NCBI RefSeq assembly: GCF_013214175.1
Contig: NZ_JABSPA010000006.1
Location: forward strand, 124,001-188,000
Origin: Colwellia sp.
GTDB lineage: Bacteria > Pseudomonadota > Gammaproteobacteria > Enterobacterales > Alteromonadaceae
Length of the DNA: 64,000 nucleotides
Direction: 5' to 3'
Shown piece by piece: positions 9,312-17,950 of this stretch. Each line of letters begins with the position of its first letter. The stretch's first letter is position 1. A model generated the notes under the pieces. The model was not told the DNA's origin. It made no database searches and saw only the letters and a list, made by a program, of their open reading frames with translations. The translations under genes were made by a program, and so were the position numbers.

Positions 9312-10367
9312 TCAAACTAAGCTGGTTAACATCTCATCAGAATAACTCACTAATGGCTGCTTATTGCGGATTTTAGCGACATAATCAGGGTTAGCAATGA
9401 AAGGTCGACCAATAGCAATAAGGTCAAACTTATTATCTTCGATTGCCTCACTTGCCGTTTCTGCGGTGTAACTACCCACACCCACTAAAGTTTTACTGTA
9501 GTTCGCTCGAACATAACTTGAGGCTTTACCGCCTAAATAATCAAACTCCATACCATCGTCAAAGATACCAATATGTAAAAAGGCTAAATCACGCTTTTCT
9601 AACTCTGGTAATAGCAAATCAAATACTTGGCGATCTCGACTGTCACCGGCCATATTAAAGTAGGCTCCTGGTGATACTCTTAACGCAGTTCTGTCATTAC
9701 CTATTTTTGCGATAATGCCATCAACCACTTCTAAGGCAAAGCGGATCATATTTTCACTGTTGCCGCCGTATTCATCGCTGCGTTGGTTGCTATCATGATG
9801 TAAAAATTGGTCGATAAGATAGCCATTAGCACCGTGGATTTCAACACCATCAAAACCTGCTTTAATCGCATTTTCGGCAGCTAAAGCATAATCACTTACT
9901 AGTGATTTTATCTCATCAAGGCTCACTGCCTTAGGGGTTTTATAAGTTAGTTCGCGCATTCTAGGAACGTTACCTTCAACACCAATGGCTGATGGTGCTA
10001 ATACTGGCGCATCATCATTGCCTGCACCGTAAAAATACGGATGTGCTACTCTTCCGGTATGCCAAAGCTGAGCAAATATTTTCCCGCCACTGTTGTGTAC
10101 TGCAGAAGTAACTACTTGCCAGCCGTCAATTTGAGCTTGAGTAAACAAGCCTGGTGTATTTGGGTAACCTTGACCGTCAGGGCGGATAATTACCGCTTCT
10201 GAAATGATTAACCCTGACTCAGCTCTGCGAGCGTAATACTCAGCCATTGCTTGAGTGGGTACTAAATTATCATCAGCCATACAACGTGTTAATGGTGCCA
10301 TTAATATTTTATTGTTTAAACTAATGCTGTTATTTAACGCGTAAGGTTTGAATAAATTTTCGGTCAT
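9312..10367 (-). CDS. nemA: Old yellow enzyme-family alkene reductase (NemA-like)
   Basis: A 351-residue FMN-dependent NADPH reductase of the N-ethylmaleimide reductase class, acting on electrophilic alkenes and nitro compounds. Visible marks are the N-terminal LFKPYALNNSISLNNKILMAPLTR, QLWHTGRVAHP, the His/Asn pair in VEIHGANGYLIDQFLHHDSNQR, and AIGRPFIANPD near the C-terminus. The frame extends to 10394, but that start lies inside an operator-like palindrome. The ATG at 10367 (MTENLF) fits family N-termini, so it is chosen. It is divergent from a TetR gene, the usual nemR-nemA logic in which an electrophile-sensing repressor controls the reductase. Confidence 0.92.
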   Translation of the reverse strand: MTENLFKPYALNNSISLNNKILMAPLTRCMADDNLVPTQAMAEYYARRAESGLIISEAVIIRPDGQGYPNTPGLFTQAQIDGWQVVTSAVHNSGGKIFAQLWHTGRVAHPYFYGAGNDDAPVLAPSAIGVEGNVPRMRELTYKTPKAVSLDEIKSLVSDYALAAENAIKAGFDGVEIHGANGYLIDQFLHHDSNQRSDEYGGNSENMIRFALEVVDGIIAKIGNDRTALRVSPGAYFNMAGDSRDRQVFDLLLPELEKRDLAFLHIGIFDDGMEFDYLGGKASSYVRANYSKTLVGVGSYTAETASEAIEDNKFDLIAIGRPFIANPDYVAKIRNKQPLVSYSDEMLTSLV

Positions 10368-10381
10368 GATTTTGTCTCTAT

Positions 10382-10451
10382 CTTGAATGTGCATTCAAGA
10401 TATCGTTATTTGAACGAACATTCAACTACTATTTTGAATGCTTGTTCAAAA
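10382..10451. promoter_or_regulatory. Three operator palindromes between nemA and tetR
   Basis: Three copies of a TTGAATG-N2-CATTCAA-type dyad: 10382-10399 (CTTGAATG..CATTCAAG), 10410-10425 (TTGAACG..CATTCAA) and 10432-10451 (TTTTGAATG..TGTTCAAAA). Centres are 27 and 24 bp apart. The third overlaps the -35 of the tetR promoter (TTGAAT 10434-10439, 17-bp spacer, TATAAT 10457-10462). The first covers the nemA leader. This is what an autoregulating TetR repressor of both genes would need. Confidence 0.8.
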
Positions 10452-10495
10452 TTAGGTATAATCATCGCATCTACTAAAATGAAGACTATATTTTA

Positions 10496-11077
10496 ATGCG
10501 TAATGCTGAGTTTGATAGAGAAAAAGTATTAAGAGCTGCCATGAAGGCTTTTATGCATAAAGGTTATGCTAAGACTAGTATGCAAGATCTTAAAAAAGCT
10601 ACCGGTTTACACCCTGGCTCTATTTACTGTGCTTTTGAAAACAAACGCGGTTTATTATTGGCTGCGCTTGAGCAATACCGTTTAGATAGGAAAACTGAAT
10701 TTGAGCAGTTTTTTGCTAACTCAACATTAGTCCTAGTTAATTTAAAATCCTATCTTGATAATGTTGTCGCTGAATGTATCAGTTGTGATAGTGCTCAGGC
10801 TTGTTTATTAACCAAAGCATTAAGTGAAATCGCTGACCAAGACAGTGAAATTCAACGAGTGATTAGTGATAATTTATCTATGTTACAACAAGCCCTAGCG
10901 GAAAAATTTGAGCAAGCTAAAGTAGAAAAAAGTATTAGCGCCGACAAAGATTGTCATCATCTAGCACGGTACTTTTTAATGGGTATATATGGCTTAAGAA
11001 CTTTTGCATATACTCACCCCGAGGCAAAAGTATTAGAGCAACTTGCTGAGCAGCTTTATCATGATGTTTCTCAGTAA
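10496..11077 (+). CDS. TetR-family repressor, NemR-like
   Basis: A 193-residue regulator with an N-terminal TetR helix-turn-helix (residues about 8-55: REKVLRAAMKAFMHKGYAKTSMQDLKKATGLHPGSIYCAFENKRGLL). The ligand domain contains several cysteines (CISCDSAQACLL); NemR-type repressors sense electrophiles through cysteine, so this is suggestive but not proof. A sigma-70 promoter and three dyads lie just upstream, shared with divergent nemA, so repression of both and autoregulation are likely. It is convergent with the AraC-type gene 55 bp downstream. Confidence 0.88.
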   Translation: MRNAEFDREKVLRAAMKAFMHKGYAKTSMQDLKKATGLHPGSIYCAFENKRGLLLAALEQYRLDRKTEFEQFFANSTLVLVNLKSYLDNVVAECISCDSAQACLLTKALSEIADQDSEIQRVISDNLSMLQQALAEKFEQAKVEKSISADKDCHHLARYFLMGIYGLRTFAYTHPEAKVLEQLAEQLYHDVSQ

Positions 11078-11132
11078 CTGAAATCATAAAGTATTTCGCT
11101 AATCTGAGTTATTCATGAGTTTACTAGAATAT

Positions 11133-12149
11133 TTAGCGTCTATAACTACCTGGTGCTTGCCCTGTCCAGCGTTTAAATGCGTGTTGAAACGCGGTTGATG
11201 AGCCAAAACCCAACAAGTAAGCAATTTCACCTAAGGATAACGTCGTACTACTTACATAACTGACTGCCAAGTCGCACCGTGTATCATTAAGCACCTTTTG
11301 AAAACTGCCGCCCTCGTTAATTAAGTTTCGCCTAATTGTCCAGGGCGCAATATTTAGCTGTTCAGCTACTTGTTCAAGAGTTGGTGTTGATACGTTGAGT
11401 AAAGGCGTAATCGAACGTGCAACTTTCTCGGTAAAACTCAAACCTAATTGAACACTGGCAAGCTCACTGTCAGCTTCACGTTTAAGTAACCGATACAGTG
11501 ACTGACATGAGCTTATGCACGGCTTATTAAGTGAGGCAGCATCGATCACCAGTTGGTTAGCAGGCTGATTAAACAGTACCTCACAATCAAAAAACTCATG
11601 ATATTTATCAACATAGCTTGGTGCTGGAAATTCAAAACACACCCTCTTAACTACATCGGCCGAGCCGACAAGCTCCTTAATAACATTCACCCAGCCCAGC
11701 AATACTGAATCAACAACAAAATAGTTATAGTCATTGTAAGGATTGAGCGAATAAAATTCGAGTATGCCATCCCGAGGACCTTCATTTTGAGCTAAATAAA
11801 ACTTGGATTGACCACGAACGTTGAAGCTATTTAATAGCTCGTAGTGGGTAATCGCAGTGCATATTTGCCTAAGGTCGCCTGCGGTCAAAGCGATTAAACC
11901 AGGTACACCTAAATTTGTTGCTGCGGTCATCCGCCCCATCTCCAGTCCTAACCAGGGAGTCCCTGTTAGCTTAATACAAGCATGACCAAGCAGCAGAAGT
12001 TTGGGAATGCTGATGCGTGCATCGGGAGACGCGATAACGGCTGGGCTTATCGAATATAGCTCGAAAAGTTCGACCACATCACAATCTAACTTAGCCATTG
12101 TCTTCGCTATGATCTCGATATATGACACCGAAATTTCACCTAACTTCAT
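11133..12149 (-). CDS. AraC-family transcriptional regulator (OruR/ArgR-like architecture)
   Basis: A 338-residue regulator. The C-terminal 85 residues form the double helix-turn-helix of AraC proteins (LEQVAEQLNIAPWTIRRNL and LGEIAYLLGFGSSTAFQHAFKRWTGQAPGSYR). The N-terminal 180 residues match the 'arabinose-binding domain of AraC' type seen in OruR-like activators (LEMGRMTAATNLGVPGLIALTAGDLRQ). It is divergent from the beta-helix/diheme cytochrome pair, its most likely target. A 19-bp direct repeat lies just upstream of its own start. Confidence 0.9.
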   Translation of the reverse strand: MKLGEISVSYIEIIAKTMAKLDCDVVELFELYSISPAVIASPDARISIPKLLLLGHACIKLTGTPWLGLEMGRMTAATNLGVPGLIALTAGDLRQICTAITHYELLNSFNVRGQSKFYLAQNEGPRDGILEFYSLNPYNDYNYFVVDSVLLGWVNVIKELVGSADVVKRVCFEFPAPSYVDKYHEFFDCEVLFNQPANQLVIDAASLNKPCISSCQSLYRLLKREADSELASVQLGLSFTEKVARSITPLLNVSTPTLEQVAEQLNIAPWTIRRNLINEGGSFQKVLNDTRCDLAVSYVSSTTLSLGEIAYLLGFGSSTAFQHAFKRWTGQAPGSYRR

Positions 12150-12171
12150 ACAACATCCTTTGCCCTTACAA

Positions 12172-12212
12172 CAAGTGTATTGTTAGTGTACTTCAAGTGT
12201 ATTGTTAGTGTA
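12172..12212. repeat. 19-bp direct repeat in the AraC/beta-helix intergenic region
   Basis: The sequence CAAGTGTATTGTTAGTGTA occurs at 12172-12190 and again, identical, at 12194-12212, a period of 22 bp (two helical turns). The position between divergent genes and the tandem same-face arrangement are typical of AraC-family operators. A recent tandem duplication would look the same. Confidence 0.6.
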
Positions 12213-12420
12213 AACAATCATAAAATTGTAATTATTAGTCATTTTCTAAGTGGAGCATTAGGGATATTGTGGATGTAATTAAACGTAAACGAGGTTTGGA
12301 TCAATAGAGATAAATGCGAAGCGATAGGTCTTTAGCCCCAGCCCGCTTTTATTATTTTGTGGTTCATTCGGTGTTTACTTAGCCAGCAAACAAACCCAAA
12401 TAACAATAAGAGAGCACAAT

Positions 12421-14007
12421 ATGATTAAGCACTGCATCTTTGGTAAACAGCATTGGAAAAAATCTTTAATCTTGTCCGCCATATTAGCAACTCTAACGCT
12501 ATCAGGGTGCGTTGACGAAGGAAGTGACGGCGCTAACGGCATAGATGGTATTCAGGGAGCAAACGGAGCCGATGGTGAAAATGCCACCATCGACCAGTCT
12601 ATGGTCACCAGTTCTGGTTTCGCCTTTCCTGGCGATGCGATATTTGTTCAACCTTTTGCAGTCGATGGCGACGATATAACGGACGAGCTAGTATTGGCCC
12701 TTTTTGAAATACCAGCAGGTTCAACAGTGGTATTGCCTCAAGGAAATTTCACTGTATCCGAAACTATCGCCATTGCCGCAGCAGATAATTTTACCCTTAC
12801 GGGTTATGGCATCAATGAAACCACCTTAGACTTTACCAATGCAACGGGAGACGATGGTTTTCGTTTCGAAGGTGGCATTAATATATCGATTAGAGATTTT
12901 AGTGTACTTGAAGCCAATAAAAATGGCATTAAAGTAGTGAGTGCTAATGGTGTTTATATCGCCTATACCGGCACTGTCTGGAATGGCCCGCTCGAAGCGG
13001 ATAATGGCGCGTATGGTCTTTACCCTCTACAAAGTCAAAACATCCTTATTGAACATAATTATGCTTATGGCTCAGCCGATGCAGGGGTTTATGTCGGACA
13101 GTCAAACAACATCGTTATTCGAAATAACGTCGCCAAAAATAATGTCGCGGGTATTGAAATTGAAAACTCTACCATGGCCGATGTTTATGACAATGTCGCC
13201 ATAGGAAACACCGGTGGCATTCTAGCTTTTGATCTTCCGGGTTTGACTCAAGCATACGGCGGAAACATCCGTATTTTCAACAATGAAATTATCGCAAATA
13301 ATGCTGAAAATGTCGGTTCAGGTGCCGTTGGTATAGTACCTCCAGGCACTGGTATGCTAATATTTTCAGTCAGTGATGTTGAAATTTACAATAATACTTT
13401 CACCGATAATGAAACCTCTTCAATTGAAATAGCCAGTTATTTCTTAGCCAACGATGATGTTGCAGCATACCCCACCACCTACGGCGCAACGATGACCGAT
13501 GGCTGGTCACCACTAACCAAGAATATTAATATCCACGGCAACAGCATTTCACGCTCTGGCGCTGATCCTCGAGGTGCTTTAGTTACCGAGATTGTGGCTG
13601 GGTATACCCTGATGTTGGGCCAAACGATGCCAGCGATCCTTTACGGCGGCGTTGGTGAGTCACTTTCAAATGCTGGCGTTATTGCCGGATTTAATGCTTT
13701 AGTTGGCGCAGATGCACTTGCCGACGGCGTTAATTACGACCCCTACCTAGCAAAAGATTTAGTCTGTGCCAGTGGTAATATCGACAATAACTCTGCCGCC
13801 TCATCACTCGAATTTCCCGAGGTAAATATCGGCGTTGTTTATACCGCAGATCCAACTACACCGGCACTTGCTTTTGATACTGTGCAAGGAAATTCTCATT
13901 TACTTAATTGTACACAACCGAGACTTGCCCCTGCAGTAGTTACCTTCAGAGGTAAAAAATATGGCTGTCTAGGTGATGATATCGCGACATTGGCTTGTGC
14001 TTTATAA
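12421..14007 (+). CDS. Lipoprotein with collagen-like linker and parallel beta-helix domain
   Basis: A 528-residue surface or periplasmic lipoprotein. The signal peptide ends in LTLSGC with lipidated Cys30. Residues 34-54 are seven Gly-X-Y triplets (GSDGANGIDG...), a collagen-like stalk. From about residue 80 a right-handed beta-helix follows, with repeated short strands such as GINISIRDFSVLEANKNGIKV, NILIEHNYAYGSADAGVYV, NIVIRNNVAKNNVAGIEI and NIRIFNNEIIANNAENV. Such folds occur in polysaccharide lyases and surface adhesins, but no catalytic set can be assigned. It is followed after 75 bp by a diheme cytochrome; this gene pair recurs in marine proteobacteria (my recollection of the TIGR03805/TIGR03806 families), with unknown function. 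Confidence 0.85.
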   Translation: MIKHCIFGKQHWKKSLILSAILATLTLSGCVDEGSDGANGIDGIQGANGADGENATIDQSMVTSSGFAFPGDAIFVQPFAVDGDDITDELVLALFEIPAGSTVVLPQGNFTVSETIAIAAADNFTLTGYGINETTLDFTNATGDDGFRFEGGINISIRDFSVLEANKNGIKVVSANGVYIAYTGTVWNGPLEADNGAYGLYPLQSQNILIEHNYAYGSADAGVYVGQSNNIVIRNNVAKNNVAGIEIENSTMADVYDNVAIGNTGGILAFDLPGLTQAYGGNIRIFNNEIIANNAENVGSGAVGIVPPGTGMLIFSVSDVEIYNNTFTDNETSSIEIASYFLANDDVAAYPTTYGATMTDGWSPLTKNINIHGNSISRSGADPRGALVTEIVAGYTLMLGQTMPAILYGGVGESLSNAGVIAGFNALVGADALADGVNYDPYLAKDLVCASGNIDNNSAASSLEFPEVNIGVVYTADPTTPALAFDTVQGNSHLLNCTQPRLAPAVVTFRGKKYGCLGDDIATLACAL

Positions 14008-14082
14008 CAACAACTTATTCTTGCATTCAATATTAAACTTGCTGGCGAAATTAAAACGTCGCCAGCTTCAAATGTAGTGGTA

Positions 14083-15384
14083 ATGACTATGATACAAACA
14101 AGAAAATACCAGAAGTCACATAATTTAATCCTAGCGGGTATAACCGCATTATTACTTACAGCCTGTGGCGGTAGTGACGAAAGCACTGATCAGGTTGAAA
14201 TGCCACCTGTTGAAACAACGCCGCCTGTTAATTTAATCAATGCTAATGCTGGTGGTCCTGATGAAAACAAGGGTGATTGTGATGCAACAACTGAAGGGGT
14301 TAACTGGAATGCGTTAATGACAGAAACTTGTCGTAACTTATCTGATTACAACCTATTTCAAGACAGCATGAACCCAACTGAAAACCCAAGCAATGGTGGG
14401 GTCGCCTTCAATTTAGCGGTACCACTATTTACTGACTATGCCTCAAAATACCGATTTATTTTTATTCCTGAAGGAAAGAAAATTAATTATAGTCAAAATG
14501 AAGTACTGGATTTTCCCGTTGGTACCGTCTTGGTAAAAACATTTGCCATGCCCGCAGATACCGCAAATCGTGATGGTGAAGAGCTTATAATTGAAACCAG
14601 ATTATTAATCCACCGAGAAAATGGCTGGGTAGCACGCCCCTATTATTGGTCTGATGTCACCGATGCAAAAATTGCCATTACAGGTAAAACGATTGCAGAC
14701 ATGACTACCACGCACAAAGGGGAAGTGAAAACCTTCAGCTACTCGGTACCGAAAGCCTCTGCTTGTACGAGTTGTCATTCAGTAGTGCCGTTAAGCCAAG
14801 GCGCAGATGATATAAGACAGCCGATATTTAAACCAATAGGTCCAAAAGCGCGAAACCTTAACATTGAACATGTTTACCATGACAGTACCGCTAATCAACT
14901 ACAGTATTTAGCTGATAATCAGGTGTTAATTGGCTTACCAACGGATTTTTCAACCATAGATAAAGTTGATATTTTCAACGATGATCTTGATATTACAACG
15001 CTGCCGCATGAACAAGTAATGGACACGGCAAGAGCTTATCTTGATATTAACTGTGCGCATTGCCATCGCTCTGAATTAACTATTCCTGAAGCGAATTACG
15101 CAGGTCCAGCTGGTGGTAGCGGTTTACAGCTAGAATATAACCGTGATTACGCAGAAAACCCGCAACGTTTTGGCGTTTGTAAAGTAGCGGTAGCTGGTGG
15201 CCACGCAGATTACCCTGCTGATGTTATCCCAGGCAGCTCTGATAAATCGTACTTATTATTTAGAATGAGTACCAATGAGCAACGTCATCGAATGCCTGAA
15301 CTAGGCAGGAGTACTGTTCATGCAGAAGGTGTTAATTTAGTTAAGTACTGGATTGATAACCTAACGCGAGCGGACTGTTCTTAG
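14083..15384 (+). CDS. SO2930-type diheme c-type cytochrome lipoprotein
   Basis: About 433 residues. A lipoprotein signal ends in LLLTAC. Two heme c attachment motifs follow: CTSCH (about residues 228-232) and CAHCH (about 324-328), the second in DINCAHCHRSELTIPEANYAGPAGGSGL. GSSDKSYLLFRM and RMPELGRS near the C-terminus resemble cytochromes in which Met supplies the axial ligand. The family is known as a conserved partner of the beta-helix gene just upstream. The frame is open from a GTG at 14077; ATGs at 14083 and 14089 are alternatives with no decisive ribosome-binding site. A role in periplasmic electron transfer is inferred from the hemes only. Confidence 0.87.
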   Translation: MTMIQTRKYQKSHNLILAGITALLLTACGGSDESTDQVEMPPVETTPPVNLINANAGGPDENKGDCDATTEGVNWNALMTETCRNLSDYNLFQDSMNPTENPSNGGVAFNLAVPLFTDYASKYRFIFIPEGKKINYSQNEVLDFPVGTVLVKTFAMPADTANRDGEELIIETRLLIHRENGWVARPYYWSDVTDAKIAITGKTIADMTTTHKGEVKTFSYSVPKASACTSCHSVVPLSQGADDIRQPIFKPIGPKARNLNIEHVYHDSTANQLQYLADNQVLIGLPTDFSTIDKVDIFNDDLDITTLPHEQVMDTARAYLDINCAHCHRSELTIPEANYAGPAGGSGLQLEYNRDYAENPQRFGVCKVAVAGGHADYPADVIPGSSDKSYLLFRMSTNEQRHRMPELGRSTVHAEGVNLVKYWIDNLTRADCS

Positions 15385-15415
15385 TCTCCCTAACAGTTAA
15401 CTTTTAACGGTTAAG

Positions 15416-15475
15416 AAATAGGAAATAGGAAATAGGAAATAGGAAATAGGAAATAGGAAATAGGAAATAGGAAAA
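15416..15475. repeat. 7-bp tandem repeat (GGAAATA), seven full copies
   Basis: Seven perfect copies of GGAAATA at 15421-15469, with partial copies on both sides. It lies between the cytochrome stop and its terminator, in untranslated sequence. A slippage-prone tract of this kind would be variable in copy number between strains. Confidence 0.95.
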
Positions 15476-15481
15476 CTATCA

Positions 15482-15513
15482 AGCCGAACGAGGTAAATCG
15501 TTCGGCTTTTTTA
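15482..15513 (+). terminator. Rho-independent terminator of the beta-helix/cytochrome operon
   Basis: Perfect 10-bp stem AGCCGAACGA / TCGTTCGGCT (15482-15491 and 15498-15507), 6-nt loop, followed by a T run. Confidence 0.92.
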
Positions 15514-15753
15514 ATTATACTCCCGCCAATATTACTGACCAATACAGTGTTGCTATTGAAGAAACGACACTGAATTAAAGCGAGCATTTGAAGTTGTCCT
15601 TTTTAGCACACCTTTTGGCACACTATGCAAAGCGAGTTTATTAATATCTATTTAAAATCACCTTAATCTGAAGTGCTAAGTCTTAATATGAAAAATGCAC
15701 TTCATAAGAAAAATACAAAATAAACACATCAAATAGGTAATTTAAAAGTAGTT
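15514..15753. other. Intergenic stretch upstream of the outer-membrane protein gene
   Basis: No gene, hairpin or clear operator is seen in these 240 bases. It presumably holds the promoter and leader of the gene at 15754, but no sigma-70 element stands out. Confidence 0.4.
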
Positions 15754-16329
15754 ATGAAAAAGTTATTAGTTAGTTTAGCCGTTGTCACTGCACTTGGTTC
15801 GTTATCAGTACAGGCAGATGAAGCCACTAAAGTTGCAGATAAAGCAACTGTAGACAAAGTAGCTGTAGATAAGACCGTTTCTGATAAAGGCAATACAGAA
15901 GTTATTGTTACTGAGAAACAGTGGGATATTGGTATTGGTCAATCTTGGGATATGACAATGCTAGAAGCAATGTACGGTGATGATGACTCTTCGGTTGGTT
16001 TAGTTATTGGTCATGATAGTATCGATGAGGCTTATATTGATGCTTCAGCAACTATGTTCTTGCTTAATGGTAGATTTGAATTCGGTGCAAAAGAGCAGCT
16101 TATTAGAGCTTATTTTGAAGGTGGTTTTGGCTTTACACTAAGTGAGATTAACACTTACTACGGTAGTGAAAGCGATACATTACTAACGTCAATGTTAGGT
16201 GCTGGTTTAAGCCTTAACTTTACAGAGAAGTTAACTGGTCGCGTTGGTTATAGACACTTCTTCTTATCAAACAGTGATGCTTCAGATAATGACGGTGATG
16301 TGTTCTTCAACGTAAGCTATAAGTTCTAG
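15754..16329 (+). CDS. Small outer-membrane beta-barrel protein
   Basis: A 191-residue exported protein. A signal peptide (MKKLLVSLAVVTALGSLSVQA) is followed by an Asp/Lys/Val-rich stretch with repeated V(A)DK units (residues about 25-48). Alternating amphipathic strands then run to a C-terminal Phe (VFFNVSYKF), the sorting signature of Gram-negative outer-membrane barrels. YFEGGFGFTLSEI and GRVGYRHFFLSN are barrel-like. Length fits an 8-stranded barrel of the OmpA/OmpW/porin-like classes. No specific family or ligand is recognised. It stands alone. Confidence 0.7.
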   Translation: MKKLLVSLAVVTALGSLSVQADEATKVADKATVDKVAVDKTVSDKGNTEVIVTEKQWDIGIGQSWDMTMLEAMYGDDDSSVGLVIGHDSIDEAYIDASATMFLLNGRFEFGAKEQLIRAYFEGGFGFTLSEINTYYGSESDTLLTSMLGAGLSLNFTEKLTGRVGYRHFFLSNSDASDNDGDVFFNVSYKF

Positions 16330-16461
16330 GGATAATAAATGGGGTCAGAGTAAGATTAACCTTTTGCCCCTTGCCTCTTCACTTAGTCTGCTTTCACCTT
16401 TTGGTAAAAGCTGGCAAAGCAACTGCCTTACTGTTATGAATAAACATCAAATTTCAGCCAC

Positions 16462-16486
16462 AAAAAAACCAGCTAGTAGCTGGTTT
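16462..16486 (-). terminator. Terminator of tRNA-Leu
   Basis: Stem AAACCAGC / GCTGGTTT with a 5-nt loop (16466-16473, 16479-16486). On the minus strand it is followed by a run of seven T. It lies about 30 bp downstream of the tRNA. Confidence 0.85.
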
Positions 16487-16516
16487 ATTGTATTCAAGCT
16501 ATTGATAAGCTTGAAT

Positions 16517-16601
16517 TGGTACCGGAAGACGGACTTGAACCGTCACGCTCGAAAGCATCGGATTTTGAATCCGACGTGTCTACCAATTCCACCACTCCGG
16601 C
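16517..16601 (-). tRNA. tRNA-Leu (anticodon CAA)
   Basis: An 85-nt minus-strand gene with encoded CCA. The acceptor stem begins GCCGGAG and pairs with TTCCGGT, with a G-U first pair. The anticodon stem-loop is TCGGA-TTCAAAA-TCCGA, giving anticodon CAA, which reads UUG. A long variable arm is present, as expected for Leu, and the T-arm contains GGTTCAAGTCC. Confidence 0.96.
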
Positions 16602-16834
16602 AACACAGTGACTTTAGCTATAAGCTAAAGAGGATGGCATTATACGAAACTTAATTAACTAAGCAACAAGTTTTTCATAGCAATTACGTTAACTGATGTT
16701 TATTTATGCTATTCCAGCAGCGATACACCATTTCAGCTCATTATGGTCCCTGCCAATAGTCATTTAGGTAATTCAAGAAAGTAATGAACTGAATAAAATA
16801 GTTAACTGAATGAGGTAGTCGACTGAATAAGAAG

Positions 16835-17947
16835 TTAATCAGGCACCTTAAGGTTAAAGTCTTTTATTAAGACTTCTTTACCATTTATCTGTATCGCTAC
16901 TTGGTGTTTGCCCGAATAATACTTACGTGTAGTAATAGCTTTCATCTTATGTTGCTTCGTTAGCTCAATACTTGCTTTGCTTTTTAAGGACAGCTCTTTC
17001 AATTTAAAAACTTTTGCAGATAACTGTCCATTCGCTTTCATATGATAGATGACAAAATCGATAGCAAGCTTTTGATTGCTCATTGATGTGGATGTTAGCT
17101 GCACAGTAAAAGTTAAGGTATCACCCAGTGTTAATTGAGTATTTAGTAAGGATAAATCTTCGGCCAAGAGTTTTGGGCTTTTAGTAAAACCCAACAGTGG
17201 AAATACCTGAGGATGCCCTGATTTAATTAAACTACGACAAGCGTGTTTAATAACCCATTGAGTATTACTTGAAGCATCTTTTTGCCAGCGTTTGCATATC
17301 TCAATAACAATATCAGGATTGTCTTTTGCTATATCATTTAGGTGATTGGCAACCGAGCGGCGTACATATTCACTGTCATCATCTTTAAGTTGTTCTAACA
17401 AGGCGAGGTTTGGTTTAGGGTCTAGGCAAAAGTCCTGCAACCTTATGCCCCAAGGCAAACGTGGCCTTGTGCCTTCAGAAATTAGTCGTCTTACATGGTA
17501 GTCTTCATCCGTTACCCATTGGCTTAAATATTTAGCCGATAATTCTGGGTACTTTTCAATAAAAGGTCGAATAGCAAACTCAGCTGAAAACAAACTGGTT
17601 AAATACCGTAGACAATCAAAAGCTAAATCAGGATTATCTATGCCATATTTTGCAACAAAATCAGTGACTGGCCAAGCAGCAAATGAGCGTAATGGATCTT
17701 CAGGGTTACCATAATCCCAATGAGGTTTTAGCTGGATAAAAGTTGCATGACAAGCGGCAAAGTCTTGCGGTAAATACTTAGCTAAAACATCAATAAAGTG
17801 GTTAACCCTCTGCTTAAGTTCAAGTGATGCTAAACCAATATCAATTTGTTGTAAAAATTGTTCGACTGCAAAGTCAGGGTAAACCTGACTAATCGCACTA
17901 GCAATACGCTGTGCCGATACAGCATTTAATCCATCTTTCATTAACAT
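16835..17947 (-). CDS. alkC: AlkC-type DNA alkylation repair glycosylase with Ig-like domain
   Basis: A 370-residue protein. Residues about 1-240 are HEAT-like helical repeats of the AlkC/AlkD superfamily (FAAWPVTDFVAKYGIDNPDLAFDCLRYLTSLFSAEFAIRPF; HVRRLISEGTRPRLPWG; EYVRRSVANHLNDIAKDNPDIV). These non-base-flipping glycosylases remove N3-methylated bases. The C-terminal 120 residues are beta-rich (LGDTLTFTVQLTSTSMSNQKLAIDFVIYHM) and fit the Ig-like domain known in some AlkC proteins. ATGs at 17947 and 17941 are both possible; neither has a clear ribosome-binding site. The 159-bp dispersed repeat ends three bases upstream of the first ATG, so the gene's leader is the repeat itself. Confidence 0.87.
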   Translation of the reverse strand: MLMKDGLNAVSAQRIASAISQVYPDFAVEQFLQQIDIGLASLELKQRVNHFIDVLAKYLPQDFAACHATFIQLKPHWDYGNPEDPLRSFAAWPVTDFVAKYGIDNPDLAFDCLRYLTSLFSAEFAIRPFIEKYPELSAKYLSQWVTDEDYHVRRLISEGTRPRLPWGIRLQDFCLDPKPNLALLEQLKDDDSEYVRRSVANHLNDIAKDNPDIVIEICKRWQKDASSNTQWVIKHACRSLIKSGHPQVFPLLGFTKSPKLLAEDLSLLNTQLTLGDTLTFTVQLTSTSMSNQKLAIDFVIYHMKANGQLSAKVFKLKELSLKSKASIELTKQHKMKAITTRKYYSGKHQVAIQINGKEVLIKDFNLKVPD

Positions 17948-17950
17948 GTA

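Noticed and set aside
9443..9658. Open frame opposite to nemA
   Set aside because: Shadow of nemA in another frame; composition and lack of a ribosome-binding site do not support a gene. The same holds for the other antisense and overlapping frames inside the RND, valS, lptG, pepA, holC, ribBA, glyA and argR genes.
15416..15475. Short-period repeat considered as a CRISPR
   Set aside because: Seven-base units without spacers; no cas genes. It is a simple tandem repeat, as is the array at 18187-18235.
16334..16362. GGGGTCAGAGTAAGATTAA string after the outer-membrane protein gene
   Set aside because: It resembles strings seen at the ends of REP-associated transposase units, but no second end, hairpin set or transposase is present, so no element is called.
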